Part shown: piece after piece, positions 37,444 to 51,010 of the stretch
Numbering within the stretch: the first letter of the stretch is position 1
Layout of the letters: each line of letters begins with the position of its first letter
Assembly (NCBI GenBank): GCA_033002965.1
Contig: JAURVB010013957.1
Location: 174,414 to 238,413, forward strand
Length of the DNA stretch: 64,000 nucleotides
DNA from: Piper betle
Taxonomy: Eukaryota > Streptophyta > Magnoliopsida > Piperales > Piperaceae
Reading direction: 5' to 3'
Notes under the pieces: model-generated
Told to the model about the DNA's origin: nothing
Databases searched by the model: none
Seen by the model: the letters and a program-made list of their open reading frames with translations, nothing else
Translations under genes and position numbers: made by a program

Positions 37444-38450
37444 ATATATATATATATATATATATATGCTCAGAATTTTAATTTAAAATTGTCACATTTT
37501 ATTAAAAATTAAAACATTTGTTTTTATCCAATATTTTTAAAAAAAAATAAAATATCATTCATTATATAAAATACAAAAAATATTTGAGAAAATTTAAAGT
37601 TAAATTAAGGGTATTTATGTTAATTAATTAAATATTATGAGTAAAATATTCTTAAAATATATGAATTGATTATACGTGAAATGAAACTTTAAGATCTAAC
37701 TATATTTGATATAAAGTTAAAAATTTGGTTATTTGTATTAGAAAATATTAAAATTTAATTATTTATAATATTTTCCCTAACTTTTTAAACTCAATTACGA
37801 CTCAACTCGAGTTCTAATCAGCCTAAAGTCGGACACCACCTAATAGAAACCAGCTTGTGAGTTTATACATTGGCAAGACACTCTCTGTCAAGGAGACTTG
37901 TCATTCTTATATATATATATATATATCCATTCTATAATTTATTTCATAATTAAATGAAGTAGATATAAATCAATGCATGCATCGATCGACAAAAAAATAA
38001 ACTTTTTCTCATAGAAATCCATAGGGTAACTGCATAAAAATAACTGTTTTAATAGTAAAAACTAAAAATCATGAAACCAACCTATTACAAAATATATACA
38101 AGGTAAGGTTATTACTTTTATTATCCGACTCTTCCTCGGAAAATGGAGCCTCTGTGCATCAGGCTATTTTTTTAAATGAAAATCATGTTAATAGCCAAAA
38201 ATTATTATTTAAAAAAAACTTCTTGGAAACTTGTTATTCATCATCTCATTTTTTTTGGGGGGAGATTTAAGATTGAATTTTACATTGAAAAAATACTGAA
38301 AATTCTTAACTTCATATAGTTCATAAATATCTCACTCAATCAGGCTACATATAACTTGGTTATATTCAAATACCAAGCCATCACCCAGACACCAACCACT
38401 TGGCCCCTTTCTTCTTAGCAACGATACATCATTTGGGAAAACACTGCAAC
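37444..38450. other. AT-rich intergenic DNA
   Basis: It begins with a (TA)n run at 37444-37467 and has a second TA run near 37908. No gene is recognisable. The 3' end of the FIP2-like gene lies just right of it. Confidence 0.5.
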
Positions 38451-38531
38451 AAATATGCACATACTTGGTCATATGAAAGAGGCACTTCAAGCTTTTACCT
38501 ATCTTAAAAAATATATACAGCCAGGCCTTCC

Positions 38532-41500
38532 TTATCTGATAGCTCCAAGAAGATTAGCACCACCAAGCTTTGCGCCTTCCAAATGCTGCAGATTGGGCAA
38601 TAATGAATTCTCAGGTATGTCAGAAGCCAACACTTAATTTTCACAAGAAAGAGAGCGGTACATTGTCATCACTTTCAATTACAATGAAGAAAAAGCCATA
38701 CTAAGATCCTCTTACCATACTACAGGACAAAACCTGTACATATTCAACCAAACATGAATCTATTAAGCCTTAGATTGTACAAAGGACTTCCATTGGTTTC
38801 TCATCGTTATCGTCGTCCACACCTTTTCCAGCCAGGGAGGGTCTACTAGCATGGATTTTATGAAATTGATTATTGCTTATGCATTTAAATAGATGACAAA
38901 AAATTATGCAGATACAAAGGAAAAAGTCTTATGTCGATGCCCATCCTATAGCAAGTCTCTTTTGGATAAAGTTTGTGTTTAAAGTACAAACAACCAGAGC
39001 ATAAAAAATAACCAGTTAAAAAACCAACTTCTTCCAAAAGCCATTTAAACCAAGTATCCTACTCAGAATAATTGAAACTTAAAACCATGTTCTTAGAATA
39101 TATGTACACGATTGTTAACTGACGAAGTTGGAAATACATTCCCTACCACCGTATTTAGTTGGAAAACCATGTAAATAAAAAATTTAGGCACCAAAACAAA
39201 TCATATGTAGTTATTTTCTTACGGTATCACGTAGATCGACATCCCTCAAATAAGCACGTTGTAGGTTTGCACCTTGCAAATTTGCACCTCTTAGCTTTGC
39301 ACCCTTCAAAAGAAGCAATCACACACTTGAAGCATCAGATAGGATTTTGGTTTATGCAAAATAGAGAAACATAAGAAAGTTCACCAATATCCATTCAAAC
39401 ATGATCAATCCACATTTGTGAGAGTTACATGTGCCATACTCTTTACATTCAATCCCCAGTTTATTGGGTTTGAGTTCACCCTTCCACATAGGCACACAAG
39501 TTATGTTACAGCCTTTGAAAAGACATAAATCAATTTCTTCATCATGTCTTACAAAGAAACATTTCATAAAAAATTAATAAAAATCTATAGGGAAATACAT
39601 CCTTGCCTGCTTGATCAATTATAGCATATTTTACTAGTTTGGGGAACAAAAAGCATATCTCATAGGTAAGGCATATAGCTTCTATCGGCTTTTTTTGTGC
39701 AATTTACTACAAGGACCACACCACAAGTGTCACGAACCTTCCAATAGTGGAACTTCATAAAATATGACGTGCAGGAAATATTAGAAACTGCAATTATAGC
39801 ATCATCTTTATCGCAAAATCCATAAATTAGTTTAGTGGTAAGTGCGAGGATGGACCTACAGCCATGCACAAAAATCAATACCTTCAGATTAGCTCCTTCC
39901 AGGTTTGCTTCCTCCAAGTTAGCACCAGTTAGATCAGCATTCTGAAATTTCAAAGTATGTCATTCACTGTGTTTATCCAATGAGGCCAAAAATTTTACAG
40001 AGTCGATATTAGTTTTTTTAAAATTGATAACTACCTGTAAATGTGCAGAATGAAGGTCTGCTCCACAGAAGCTACAGTTGACTAAGCACGCATCTGCCAA
40101 AATTAACAAGAGGTAAAGATGACTAGTATTGAAGTATATGTAATAAAAAAGAAAAGTACTAGGGCATTTCACAAATCAAAGTTAGATTAATCATCAAATC
40201 AATGTGCAACTAGTTTAATGTAACTACAACCACACATTACATGAATTCCCATAGATAGTAATGTAGAGAGCTTTGCTGTCAGGAAAAAGAACATCACATG
40301 TCACATTTTACCAATGAAGTACCTTGCAAGTTTGCACTCTCAAGCTTGGCTCCAGCTAGGACAGCTCCGTTAAGATTTGTGCCAATAAATTCACACCTTC
40401 CTAGGCAAAATAAGAAACAATTAGTAGAAAAGATAATTGTTGCAGAAAAAGAAAACAAAAGATGACAATCACAGGGATGAAGTATCATAAAATTGGAGCT
40501 AGAACAATGCCAGGCTTGTTGTGGATATTAACTTAATTGTAGTTGATGTACATACATAAAAGAGCCCAAATGCCCATAAGCATGTCTTTCTGTTCCAAGA
40601 GACCAGTAATTTTAAAATCAAAGGAAGCGCAACAATATCAGTAGGACCATTTCACAAATGTGGATCACGTACATCAAGTATGCTGAAACACTTAAGATAT
40701 GGCCCTTTATCGTGCAAAAACAAAAGAATCTTAAAAGTCAGGAAGTAGAAAATTTGAAGCTTTTTGTTAACGCTTTTGTCACTGAAAAAGTAATCGGGAA
40801 CAATCAAATCCCACAGACCTGAAAAATTAAACCCCGAAATCTAGGTAGTTTTCTTGTCTATTTTTATTGGCTCTCCAAACAGCACTTAAACTTATACTCT
40901 AAAATATTGCAGTGAATCATGATATCCATCAGCATATGTTTTTAACACCCACAGGGGCCTGAAACATAGAGTGCCTTTAGCTTGAAAAGAAGACATAATA
41001 AGTGGATTTGCAATTTGGGCATATCAAGCAATAAAGCATCCATTCCCTGGTAAAAACGCAAACTGTAAAGTTTATATCCAGCTTATCAAAATGCGACCTG
41101 ACCATCTAAGAAGAAAAAAATTCATGAAAATGATGGAAAGACTTCCTTAAGAAGTCTAACAAAATCCACCCCATGTTATTTTGGATAAGCTGTATACATA
41201 CAAGTAGATTAAGCATGTCTGCATGTTACATGCATCCACATAGCTGGATGAATATATAGTATACCCATTCAACAATAATGGTCCACAGTGATTCTGTCCG
41301 TACAAAGTTGTCGTAGTCTTCTTATTTTTTATCCACCTCAATGGTTGCCTTCAAACTTTCTTTCTTGCCCTTCATCCTATCGTAAACCATATCAATGTTC
41401 AATTTAAACTTTTCTTGTTCTAGTTTATACTCATCACCGACATCCTTTTGGCCTTTCTCTACTCCTTTTAAGACCATCAAAATATGCATTTCATATCTTT

Positions 41501-44500
41501 TCATGACGGCACAGGGGAAGCGTCATTGCACCTGCTCAAACCAACAGAGATTGTTTTGACAAATCTAATCCTTTTACCTCCAATTCTGCACATATAAAGC
41601 TATTAGGGATTATCTTTGATGGTATTACTGAAAATCTATCGTAATATGTACATCTCTGTCACCCCCATTTAGATATGGCTATGCTTAGTAATCCAACATT
41701 CGTTTTCATAAAGCATTGCCAACTCTCTTGTTGTATAAAATAGTTACCATTAAACTTAGCAGGTGTCCAGGAATCTGACAATCACATGGTATACCTAAAG
41801 CAACTCTCTATGTCAGCAACCATAATCCTGTGTAATATCACAGCCAATCCTAAATCCAAGGTGGCCCATATATTGACTTTTCCTGCAGTAATGTTTGATG
41901 GCCCATATATATAGACAAAAAACATAAGGACTTAGATGAATCCAGATGAAATGCAATTATAATGTTTTAACCTGATTGGTAAATTACCTGATTGACATTA
42001 GGGCCTAAGTATGCGTTATGTTTGCTATGAATAGAAAATAATTGACAAAAACTGCTAAAAGTACATTACTAAATGACTTACTCGCATAGTATTGCATTGT
42101 GGAAAATAGAACCTTCGGCCTTTGCATCCTGTCAAAAGAAAAAATAGTACCATTCCATAAACACTTTACTATAAGCTTCAAGTGTCTTAATAATGAACGT
42201 ATAACACAGACTTCTAGATACAACTGCAACAAAAAGAGAACACTATTACAATTTACAAATGTTTAAACTCTTTTTTAAATTTACATAATTCAACAAAGCA
42301 GGACTGAAGCTTAGAATTAAAAAGCTAGCCTAAAAAAGTGAACATACTCTGAACTTTGCTGACTTAAGGTTTGTCCGAGAAAAGAAAGCATTTCTAATAC
42401 ATGCATAGCTGAAGTCAACAGATGATAGGTCCTGCAAATAAACGTACGTTATCTAATCTACGATTCTAACTGATCTAACCAGTAGGGAAAAAAATTTGCA
42501 AGCAATTAAGAATTCAATATTATATATAAAAGCAACTGAATTCCGAAGGGTAGTAAGAGTATCGTCACCAAAAGTGTTGCCCATTAAATGAGATATTATA
42601 TAATCTACTGCTATAATGTCTAACTCTAATTCGTGGGAAAAATCCTTGTCAAAGAACAAGCTTCTTGTCACTAAAAGGTCATTTATCATTTTTTATCCTT
42701 CTATTATTAATGAACATATCTATTTTTAACAATATCATGGATTTTACTAATTAATTAATATTAAAACTAAGAAAGATTGTCGAAACATGTCAAAAAGGAA
42801 CAAAAGAAAAAAGTAAACTGGCATTGGTAATAATTGAGAAAGAGCATTTAATGTAAGAACAGTACATACCAGTTTAGAAAGATCAAGACCTGATAAGTTT
42901 ACACCACGGAATCTAACCCTTTTAGACTGTATGCATTTAATGATATCAGCTCGTGATAATTCAGCCTTGGACTCTTCATCTTCTTTTACTTTATTTATAC
43001 TTGCATTCACATGATCAATTAGATCCTGAAATAAACCAAAGACATTTGACAGCTTCAACACAAAAGCACCCATATACCTAATATTAACCATCTATTTCCT
43101 ATCAATGACATCAGATTGGATGAGATAATACTTCAAGGGGAGCAATGGGTATGGAGGAGCAAATCCTAAAGCTGGAAAAGTTGAGAATAAGCTCCAGGCC
43201 TCAGCTATTGTATAGATTTACCAAATGCCTGCAAGTATTTCCTGAGTCTCAAGAATCTCACAACTCAGAGCTTTTGGAATCACTACCCATGAGGCATTGC
43301 TCAATGATTAAGTTCTCAAAGTTGACTAGTTAAAAGATTTATGCTCCGCCTTGAAAAGTTTGTATCACTGCTTCACGCAGAGTTTCTAGTCACAACGTCC
43401 TGTTTTTCATCATTTGAACTTCTTTGAGCTAATATAGCCTAATAGCACATACCCACAATTGAATGTAAAGAAACGACATCCTTGCAACTAAGAGGCACCT
43501 GTCTATAACTTGCTTTTCTAAAAATATAAAGGAGAAACACCCACAAAGTTTCTCAATCAGAAAAGTAGGTGGAGTCAATATAAAAATTCTGGTAGACATA
43601 TTCAAGGAGTAACAATAGCAAACATCTGATAAGCATGAGAACTATTCTAAGCATTAAAAAAACAGCATATTCACATAGTTATCAACAGGAATAAATCATA
43701 AACCTTACAAGCAACTGATAGTATTCTGCTTCCCGGAGAAGCTCAACATATTCAGAATCTTTAAGCAAGGGAATGACACCATCTCTCAACCAATTCAGAA
43801 TGTGCCGAAAGTGCTTTCCATCCCTATCAACAAAGACAAACTCCTGCAATAATTCAGTAAGGCCAAAATGTCAAATTTGACTTCCCACCAAGGTTTTTCA
43901 TCTTGTAATATAAAGCCACTAACGTGAATTGCATGTCCTCAATGGACAAATACTGGCAAAAAAAAGCCAAAAAATACTAATAAATAATAAGCCATTAAAT
44001 AAGATAGCACTGTTCTCAAGTTCTTTGTGTTTTCCCCAATCAACTATGAAGAAAAAATCTAAACCACTCAACATGCAGAATCCCTAAACCTGTAAAATTA
44101 CTGCTCACGACTTCACAGGATAATGATAAGTACCAAGGTTTTTCCAGTTTCCAGCACTATCAAAAATATCATGCTTTGTATAACTATTGGAATTTGCACT
44201 GTTCTTGGGAACAATCTCAAAAGGCCGGGTACACCACATGGGCAGGCCTTCAAGACATTATTAACAAAACAAAAAAACACACCACAAAATCAAGAGGCAA
44301 CTATCAGCAGACATTTGAAACATACTCAAAGTTCACCATAATCGAAAGATATCATTCAGTGACTGGTACAAATACCTTCTCAGAGTCTTTCACAACTGTG
44401 TGGCGACCACTAAACATAGCTGCGAGCATTGAGTTTGGCTCGCGTTGAGTCAGTGTATCAATCGTTGTATAAAACTTTTTACCACCTAACACACAATCAC

Positions 44501-44906
44501 CACACCATTATGTCAACAAACACTTCTCTACATAAATGTACAAAACATGCACTGTTCAAAAGTAAATACACAGGAAGTGCACTGCAAATTTATGAGGACC
44601 ACATCAGAACACTCACATATCCCATAACCTCTCGCCAAATTCAACCAACTACCAAAAAACTAAACTAACCAATCACATTCGGAACAATCCTAGCTTTGAA
44701 CAAAAATAGCTAATTTTAACAAAATAAAAAATGGGCATCATCCAAATCTTCCACTGCAATGCAAACAACCACAGAATGACAAAAAAGACAGAAAAACAAG
44801 CTACTTCATCAAAAAGAACGAATCTTTACAAAGATGGAAAAGGGATCAAGAACAGGCAGGTACCTATGTTGAGGAGGACCCGAGAAGGTAGCCCATCGGA
44901 GGCCAT
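38532..44906 (-). CDS. FIP2: FIP2-like BTB/POZ (T1-type) pentapeptide-repeat protein
   Basis: Exons in transcript order: 44906-44864, 44485-44376, 43843-43709, 43025-42870, 42431-42348, 42128-42082, 40396-40323, 40093-40035, 39941-39882, 39303-39223, 38585-38532. They join in frame to 300 residues (Arabidopsis FIP2 is of the same size). Residues 8-96 form a KCTD-type BTB domain (VLLNIGGKKFYTTIDTL, FVDRDGKHFRHILNWLRDG, YVELLREAEYYQLL). After a charged linker, about 130-297 are pentapeptide repeats (A[NDK]L motifs such as GANLEEANLEGANL) expected to form a right-handed quadrilateral helix. The tail is GGANLLGAIR. Arabidopsis FIP2 binds formin AFH1; KCTD-type BTB proteins can serve as Cullin-3 adaptors. 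Every exon is intact. The exon-7 acceptor competes with an AG four bases upstream. Confidence 0.95.
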
Positions 44907-44989
44907 CGCCGGCGCCGCCGTCGCAGCCGATCGGAGATACAGTATGGAGAGGGGGGTTGAAGAAGATGTGGGGCTTTATTGAAATTAGT

Positions 44990-46850
44990 CTTTACTCGGG
45001 GGCCGCACTCCAATTTTCGCAAATATGGTTATTAAGCTGCGACAAACATGAAACATGATATATTTATTTAATTTTAAAAATTAATAAATATTTTCTATTA
45101 TCTAAAGAGTTTTTTTGTTTAATTGCTTTTTAAGATTTAATTCAACAAAAAAGTACATAAATGTTAAATTTATATGTTCTAATATAATTAATAACAAAAA
45201 AATTAATTGTGTATAACCATGGCCAAGAAAACGATTAGTTAATTAATAAATTTTATCATCTAAATTATTTTGTTTAATTTTTAATTTAACAAAAACACTT
45301 TGAATAACATGGTTTTAATATCTTATCGGTTGGGTTCAGTTTTGTGTTGGCTAAGCTCAACTTAACAATTACAATAAATATCAAACCTGATCATATATTA
45401 TCTAAATTTTTATTACTTGAACCCGAATCCGATTATTTACTATTTAGTAAACTCGAACTTGACCATTTAAACTTGATCATAATATTAAAAATTAAATTTA
45501 GATAATAATATTAAAAAATATTTTAAAAATAATTATTTAAAATGTAAGGAGATTAATTATGCTAATAAAAATAAATAAAATTGAATAAATATTAGTCTTA
45601 TATATAAAGAAATATTTTTTTATGACATATTATAGTAAAAATATAGTTTTTTAAATGTTATATTATTAATACTAGGTACTTGATACTTGATATCTGAAAC
45701 CAAACTCGACCGTTATAAAATGAGTATTCGATTTTTTAAAATCAAACATTTTTATATAGATACCAAGCCTAAACCATTAGGGTTTGGCCAGGTTTTGTGG
45801 AACCTTACTTAATGGACACCCACATGTTTTAGGATCCGTCAAATAAAGTTTTATGATGCAAATATTCAAAAATTTACTTATAAAAAGGTAAATGCTTTTA
45901 ATAAAAATTTTTACCTCGCTATCATAAAAAAATACAAATATTTGATAAGTAAGCCTTGAACATGAAAATATTTTAAGCAAATATTTATGAAAGTATCTAT
46001 TCATAAATTAAATGTAAATGTAGATTATCAAAAGCACTCACATCTCAAATTCTGATTACCATTTCGGACAATTGTGGAGAAAAGAAAAATTCGTTGGAAT
46101 CATTTTTGTTGTAGTGTCATATATTTTTTACCATTTTTCTAATAATTCAAAGACTATACAACTATGTCAAAAAGAAAAAATACAAGCAGCTATAGAAATT
46201 TTTTCAACATTAAATAACACAAATTTTGATCATTTTGCATAATTAGAAATATAATTGAGCTCTATCATTTAGAATGTTTTTAAGGCTTGAGTTTTATAAC
46301 TGCTCAATATATAATTAAATCCAATTAGTTACATTTTATACAAATTCCATGATTAAACAACCCACTATGGATGATCATAGTTTTTTGATAATTGATAATA
46401 ACAGTCATATCATGTATACAATGACAAGTATTTAGTGTAAACAAAACAGTGCACCATTGAACTCAACTATATAAAACTTGTGTCTGTTTCCAATGTCTAC
46501 CATTCTTGCATGTATAGAGTGCTTTGCTTGTTATGATAATATCTCTCCTTCTACACTGCAACATTGCAAAATATATGTTTTCACAATAGAAATTTAGTTT
46601 ACTATGGAAAAAAGTGACATACATAGACAAATTATAAAATACAAATTTAACTCGTTAAACTTCCAAATTGATTTTATAAAATACACAAAGAATACCCAAA
46701 AAAGAAAAAAAGGAAAAAAGAAAAAGAAAACTCTTGAAAAGTGCTAATTATATAAATCTTAGATCAATCTAAATATTATCCCCCACAGGGCCCACACCCT
46801 GCTTTATCAAACAAAAATCATTTATATATAAAATGAATGGAAAATAACAA
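44990..46850. other. AT-rich intergenic DNA
   Basis: No gene or recognisable element. Several short runs resemble degenerate retrotransposon DNA (for example CTCGACCGTTATAAAATGAG near 45707), but no termini are visible. Confidence 0.5.
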
Positions 46851-46852
46851 GA

Positions 46853-48328
46853 CTAGGAAGAACAGGCCATGGCCATGGCCAGCCGGCTGAAGCTGCTCCG
46901 GCGAGCCCTGCGTTTCACTTTCCTCACCTCCTCCTTACCCAAAACTCCCTTCTTCGGCGGCGACGACCTCCCATTGCCCACCCTCGCCGCGCCGCAGCCC
47001 ACCAACGTCCGCGCAATCCCGGTGTAGCGCATGGTGTGGGCGATCTCCACGGCGGCCACGCTCTTCCCAGTTCAACGTCCTCGTCCTCGCCGTTCACGTC
47101 GACGCCTTCCCAGTTGCAGCACCCGCGCCACTTCCGACCGGCCCTTGAAGCACGCCCGGTGCAACGCCGACCAGCCTTTCTAGTCCCGGCCTTTCACGGC
47201 GGCGCCTCCGTCTAGGAGGCGGCGCACCTCACTCTCGTCGCCCAGCCGGGCCGCCACGCAGAGCCTGTCACCGAGTCGCAGCGAGTCGAAGATCCGGAGG
47301 TGGCCGGACTCGGCTGCGGCGTCGTACGCCGTCTTCCCGGAGGCGTTCCGGACGTCCTTGTTCGAGCTCTTGAGGAGGAGCTTCACCGTAGCCTCGTGGC
47401 CGTTCGCCGCAGCGGCGTGGAGAGGTGTACCGCCCCCGGCGTGGACTGCGTTGACGTCGGCGCCGTTAGATATTAGTGCCGGGGCAGTCCCTGCGACGGG
47501 CCTCCGTGGCGAGATGGAGGGCTGTCCGACCGTCTGCGTTGGCATCGTCGACGTCGGCACCGGCGAGGAGGAGGAGGCTCATGACGTCAAGGTGGCCACC
47601 TCTGGCGGCGAGGTGGAGTGGCCCCATTGACGACAACGACCCGCGGGCGGTAGTGCCCCCACGGGCAAGGAGGAGCTCCACGATCAGAGATTCACCGGCG
47701 GCGGCTGCTGCCTCAAGTGGAGACTGGCCGGCACCGTCCTTGATCTCAACGTCCGGCGAGAATTCCAGCGGGAGCTGCACCAGGTCAGCTCGGCCACTAT
47801 TGGTGGCAATATGGAGCAGACTCTGACCAGTCGAACCATCGTCTGAGTTGACCGAGTTCCACTCCTGGTCACTTCTTTCCAATAACTCCCTCACTCGGTC
47901 CATCGACCCGTCGGCCACGAGCTTGACCAGCACCACCGAATCGACGAAAAGTATCCGAACGCCGGAGTCGACGATTACCTGCTTCTTCTTGGTGGTGAAC
48001 CAGTCACCCGGGACTGAGTCGATGGTGGAAGACGGGTTTTTTACGGCGGCTCCAGGGACGACGACACTATGGAACTGGAACGAATCGTTCGAGTAGGGAA
48101 ACGAGTCCGTGGCGAGTCTACTTAGTTGGGGGTGATGGTGCACAAGGGGGAGATGATGCCGGACTGCGGCCTGACCGTGTAACTTGTCCGGTCCACCGGC
48201 TGCAGCCGGAAGGCAACCGGCATTGTGTACATGACATTTCGGAGAGTAAGCTCGCCGGTGCACCGTTGACCCGGTTCGACTCGGATGGCAACTAGGTTTG
48301 AAGGCTCTAGCCTGATCAACCTATCCAT
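46853..48328 (-). pseudogene. VPY: VAPYRIN (MSP domain plus ankyrin repeats), broken
   Basis: VAPYRIN is needed for intracellular accommodation of arbuscular mycorrhizal fungi. The N-terminus is family-typical: [19 protein letters not shown], then [21 protein letters not shown] and [13 protein letters not shown]. After TIT (about 48125) a deletion removes the expected VEITYH strand and shifts frame; the next frame resumes at TDSFPYS and runs through HSVVVPGAA, GDWFTTKKKQV and several ankyrin repeats. A one-base shift near 47490 moves to a third frame (LISNGADVNAVHAGGGTPLH). A TAG at 47180-47182 interrupts RD*KGWSALHRA. Near 47060-47100 at least one ankyrin repeat is missing between two AACTGGGAAG words. 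The conserved tail (AVEIAHTMRYTGIARTL) ends at 46853. No introns are seen. Some single-base breaks could be assembly errors, but not all of these lesions together. Confidence 0.9.
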
Positions 48329-50180
48329 GGTCTCTTAGCTCCTATTATCACTTCCTTGGCTTCTTCTTCACCAATTGGGTAATGGTGAATAGGGGTGTAG
48401 GGCCAACACCCATGGGGAGGGAGATAGGAAGGAGGGAGGAAGAGGTAAGAGTTGTGGAGGGGATGGTCGGAGTGGAGTAGTAACAAGGGGAGAGAAATGG
48501 CCGGCTATGTAATAGTGAAGTTCCACATGGAGGTGTTAAAACCTATGCTGACTTGTTCTATCCGGTGTCTACATTACCAGTTACAACTATGCTGATGGTA
48601 ACATGTTTGGGATATGTTATTCTCACCCAAGCATATAGCCATTTTTAGGGTTTTCATGGCAAGAATGTCACGCTCATCCTCTCAAAGTGAATCAACTGCT
48701 GCTTTGCTATGGACAATTTTAGGGTAAAAATGTTCACATTTGATAAACTAAAAACATACTAATTTATTATAAGTCCTCATAGTTCTATAAATATTAAACC
48801 ATGATTTAAAGTTGAGTTTATCAAATAGCTGTTGTAATGACCGGTTAATATAAAATAACTCCGAGTCAACTGTGTGTAGAGTCAAATCTTAAAATTTTGA
48901 ACTATATATTATCGAGGTTTGTTAACTATATGGGAAAAAATGCACTTATGATATATAACTAATGTTCCAATTACTAAGAGGTATTTTAGAGTTGTTGCAA
49001 ACACCTCCGTCAAAGAAGTGTTGTAGTAAAGATCAATATTTGATAAATTACTTTTTTATCACATTATAGTTCATCATATAACATTTCTTGCAAATGTAAA
49101 TTGATTGTGTAGACAAGATCCTTATATTATATATAAGGGCATACAAAGTATAAAATCTTTACGCATATTATATCGTTTGGAAATGTTTATAAGCATGCAC
49201 AATGTTAATTGTTTCATGAAGAGCACTACAGAATTATTATAGTTTGATATCAATGGCCAGTCTATAAAGTTATTCCAATGTTTAGCTGAGTCAAAATAAA
49301 TATAAGGAAAATAAATATATGTGTAGACATATAAAAACAAGTATTATATGTAACATTAAAGATTTGGTTTTATATACCTAGCACACAATGTACTAAGTCA
49401 TATATAAAAATAAATTTCCTTGTTTACAGGTGGTTGAGAGATCATGTCACCTTCCATTTAGGCATGCATGAAAAGGTAATGTAAAAGTTGTCTACATATA
49501 CATGTGGTTCTGTGTGGACTTCATCTAGTGATATATTATCGGATGTTGTACAAGCTTACATTATATGATTGATAATATTTCTTGGCTTTTGTACTACAAG
49601 CGTATTGGCCGGGCACAACACTTGGAACTAAATTGTTTAATTAAAGTTTGTCTTTGTTAATTAAGGATGCTCTCTATGTGATATAATATTTATTTTTTAT
49701 TTTAAAATTCTCAACTGTTAGCTTTTCTATCATATTGTTTTTAAAGAGGCATTAATTTGTTCTCATAGTTCACTTAGTCAAATCCAGTTGTATGATCAAT
49801 GTGTATGATAAGCTAAAAGTGCAGAAAACAATTAAGAGATTTTTTTCAATGTAAAAATAATAAAAACAATAATAGTATACCTTTTAGTGTATAATATTCA
49901 CGTACACATATGGATCTATGGATTATGACAATTAAAGAACATATCATAACTTATGCATATTAATATTAGCTTTGGGGGCTAGCTAGCTGATAACTCTTGA
50001 AAAGAGTAGATATTCAGGTGCATATTATGTTGATCTTTGTAAGTTTTATGTGATTTATCATAAAGTTTTTAGAAATTTAGTTAATTATTAGGTCTTGTGA
50101 ATAAATTCATTAATCCTTAAAATTTTATTAAGAAAGTGCTAATTAAGGTTATTCATGCATAGATTAAAAATTGCATTAGT
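48329..50180. other. VPY upstream region and AT-rich intergenic DNA
   Basis: 48360-48500 is a G/A-rich stretch that may be the old promoter or leader of the VAPYRIN pseudogene. Beyond about 48700 the DNA is AT-rich with no recognisable gene. Confidence 0.5.
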
Positions 50181-50189
50181 GTTTAGAAG

Positions 50190-51010
50190 CAATTCAGGGT
50201 CAAAGTAGAGCTAATCAACAAAACACAAAAACTAAGCCAACGTCTGAATGCTGGAAGACAGCAAACAAAAGTTAGTGAGTGCTCAGACGCCCAGTTAGCC
50301 AGCATTTGAATGCTAGCCAGAGGAAAAAGAAACAAAATAATATAAGTAGCCAGCGTTTGAACACTGATTTTCCCAGCCTCTGGATGCTGGCGACGGGAAA
50401 CAGTCAACAGATTTCTCCTAATTCGTTCTGTAGACTTCGGTGGTGCTTGATCTAGTTTTTGGGAGGATTGATTTTAAACTAATTTTGGAGAATAACTTAA
50501 AAGGGAGAGATGAGAGACGACGACGGTGATTTTTTCTCTTTGCGAAAAAAAGGTCAATCTCAAGTCTCATTTTGGATGGAAGTTAATAGAAAATTTACCT
50601 GAAATATGAATAATTAAAAATAATTTATTTCCAACATATTTGATTTTATTGGAAATAAAGAGAATTAAATAATAGGGAGTCCACCATCCTATGAAGAGAA
50701 TAATTGTAGCTTAACTGTTAAAATTGTTTTGTTAGTGATGGTTCAAGTGAAATCGAATTTTTAGCATATTATCCACCTTGCGAGAAATTTTAAATCCTTA
50801 GCGATCAATTTTCATTGTTAATTATTTTTATTTTTACTTCCATTTTTATTTAATTTAGAACTCTTTATGAAATTGATCTTCCCCCCACCCCCCGCACTAA
50901 GCACCTTAGTTAATAAGTTTAATCAATTCGGCTGAGTGAATTAACTGTCTATGTGGGAACGATACTTATCATTTTCTTACTTGAACATGATTGATGCGCT
51001 TGCCATATAG
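50190..51010. mobile_element. Degenerate Ty3/Gypsy (Tat/Athila-like) LTR or leader fragment
   Basis: 50200-50400 contains repeated 'CCAGCATTTGAATGCTAGCC' and 'GCCTCTGGATGCTGGCG' words on mixed strands. 50950-51000 contains TGTGGGAACGATACTTATCA followed by a TGCGCTTGCC motif. This combination is common at the 5' end of Tat/Athila-type elements. Termini and coding domains are absent. Confidence 0.4.

Noticed and set aside
47358..48096. Plus-strand ORFs across the VAPYRIN region
   Set aside because: They are antisense shadows of the GC-rich ankyrin-coding sequence.
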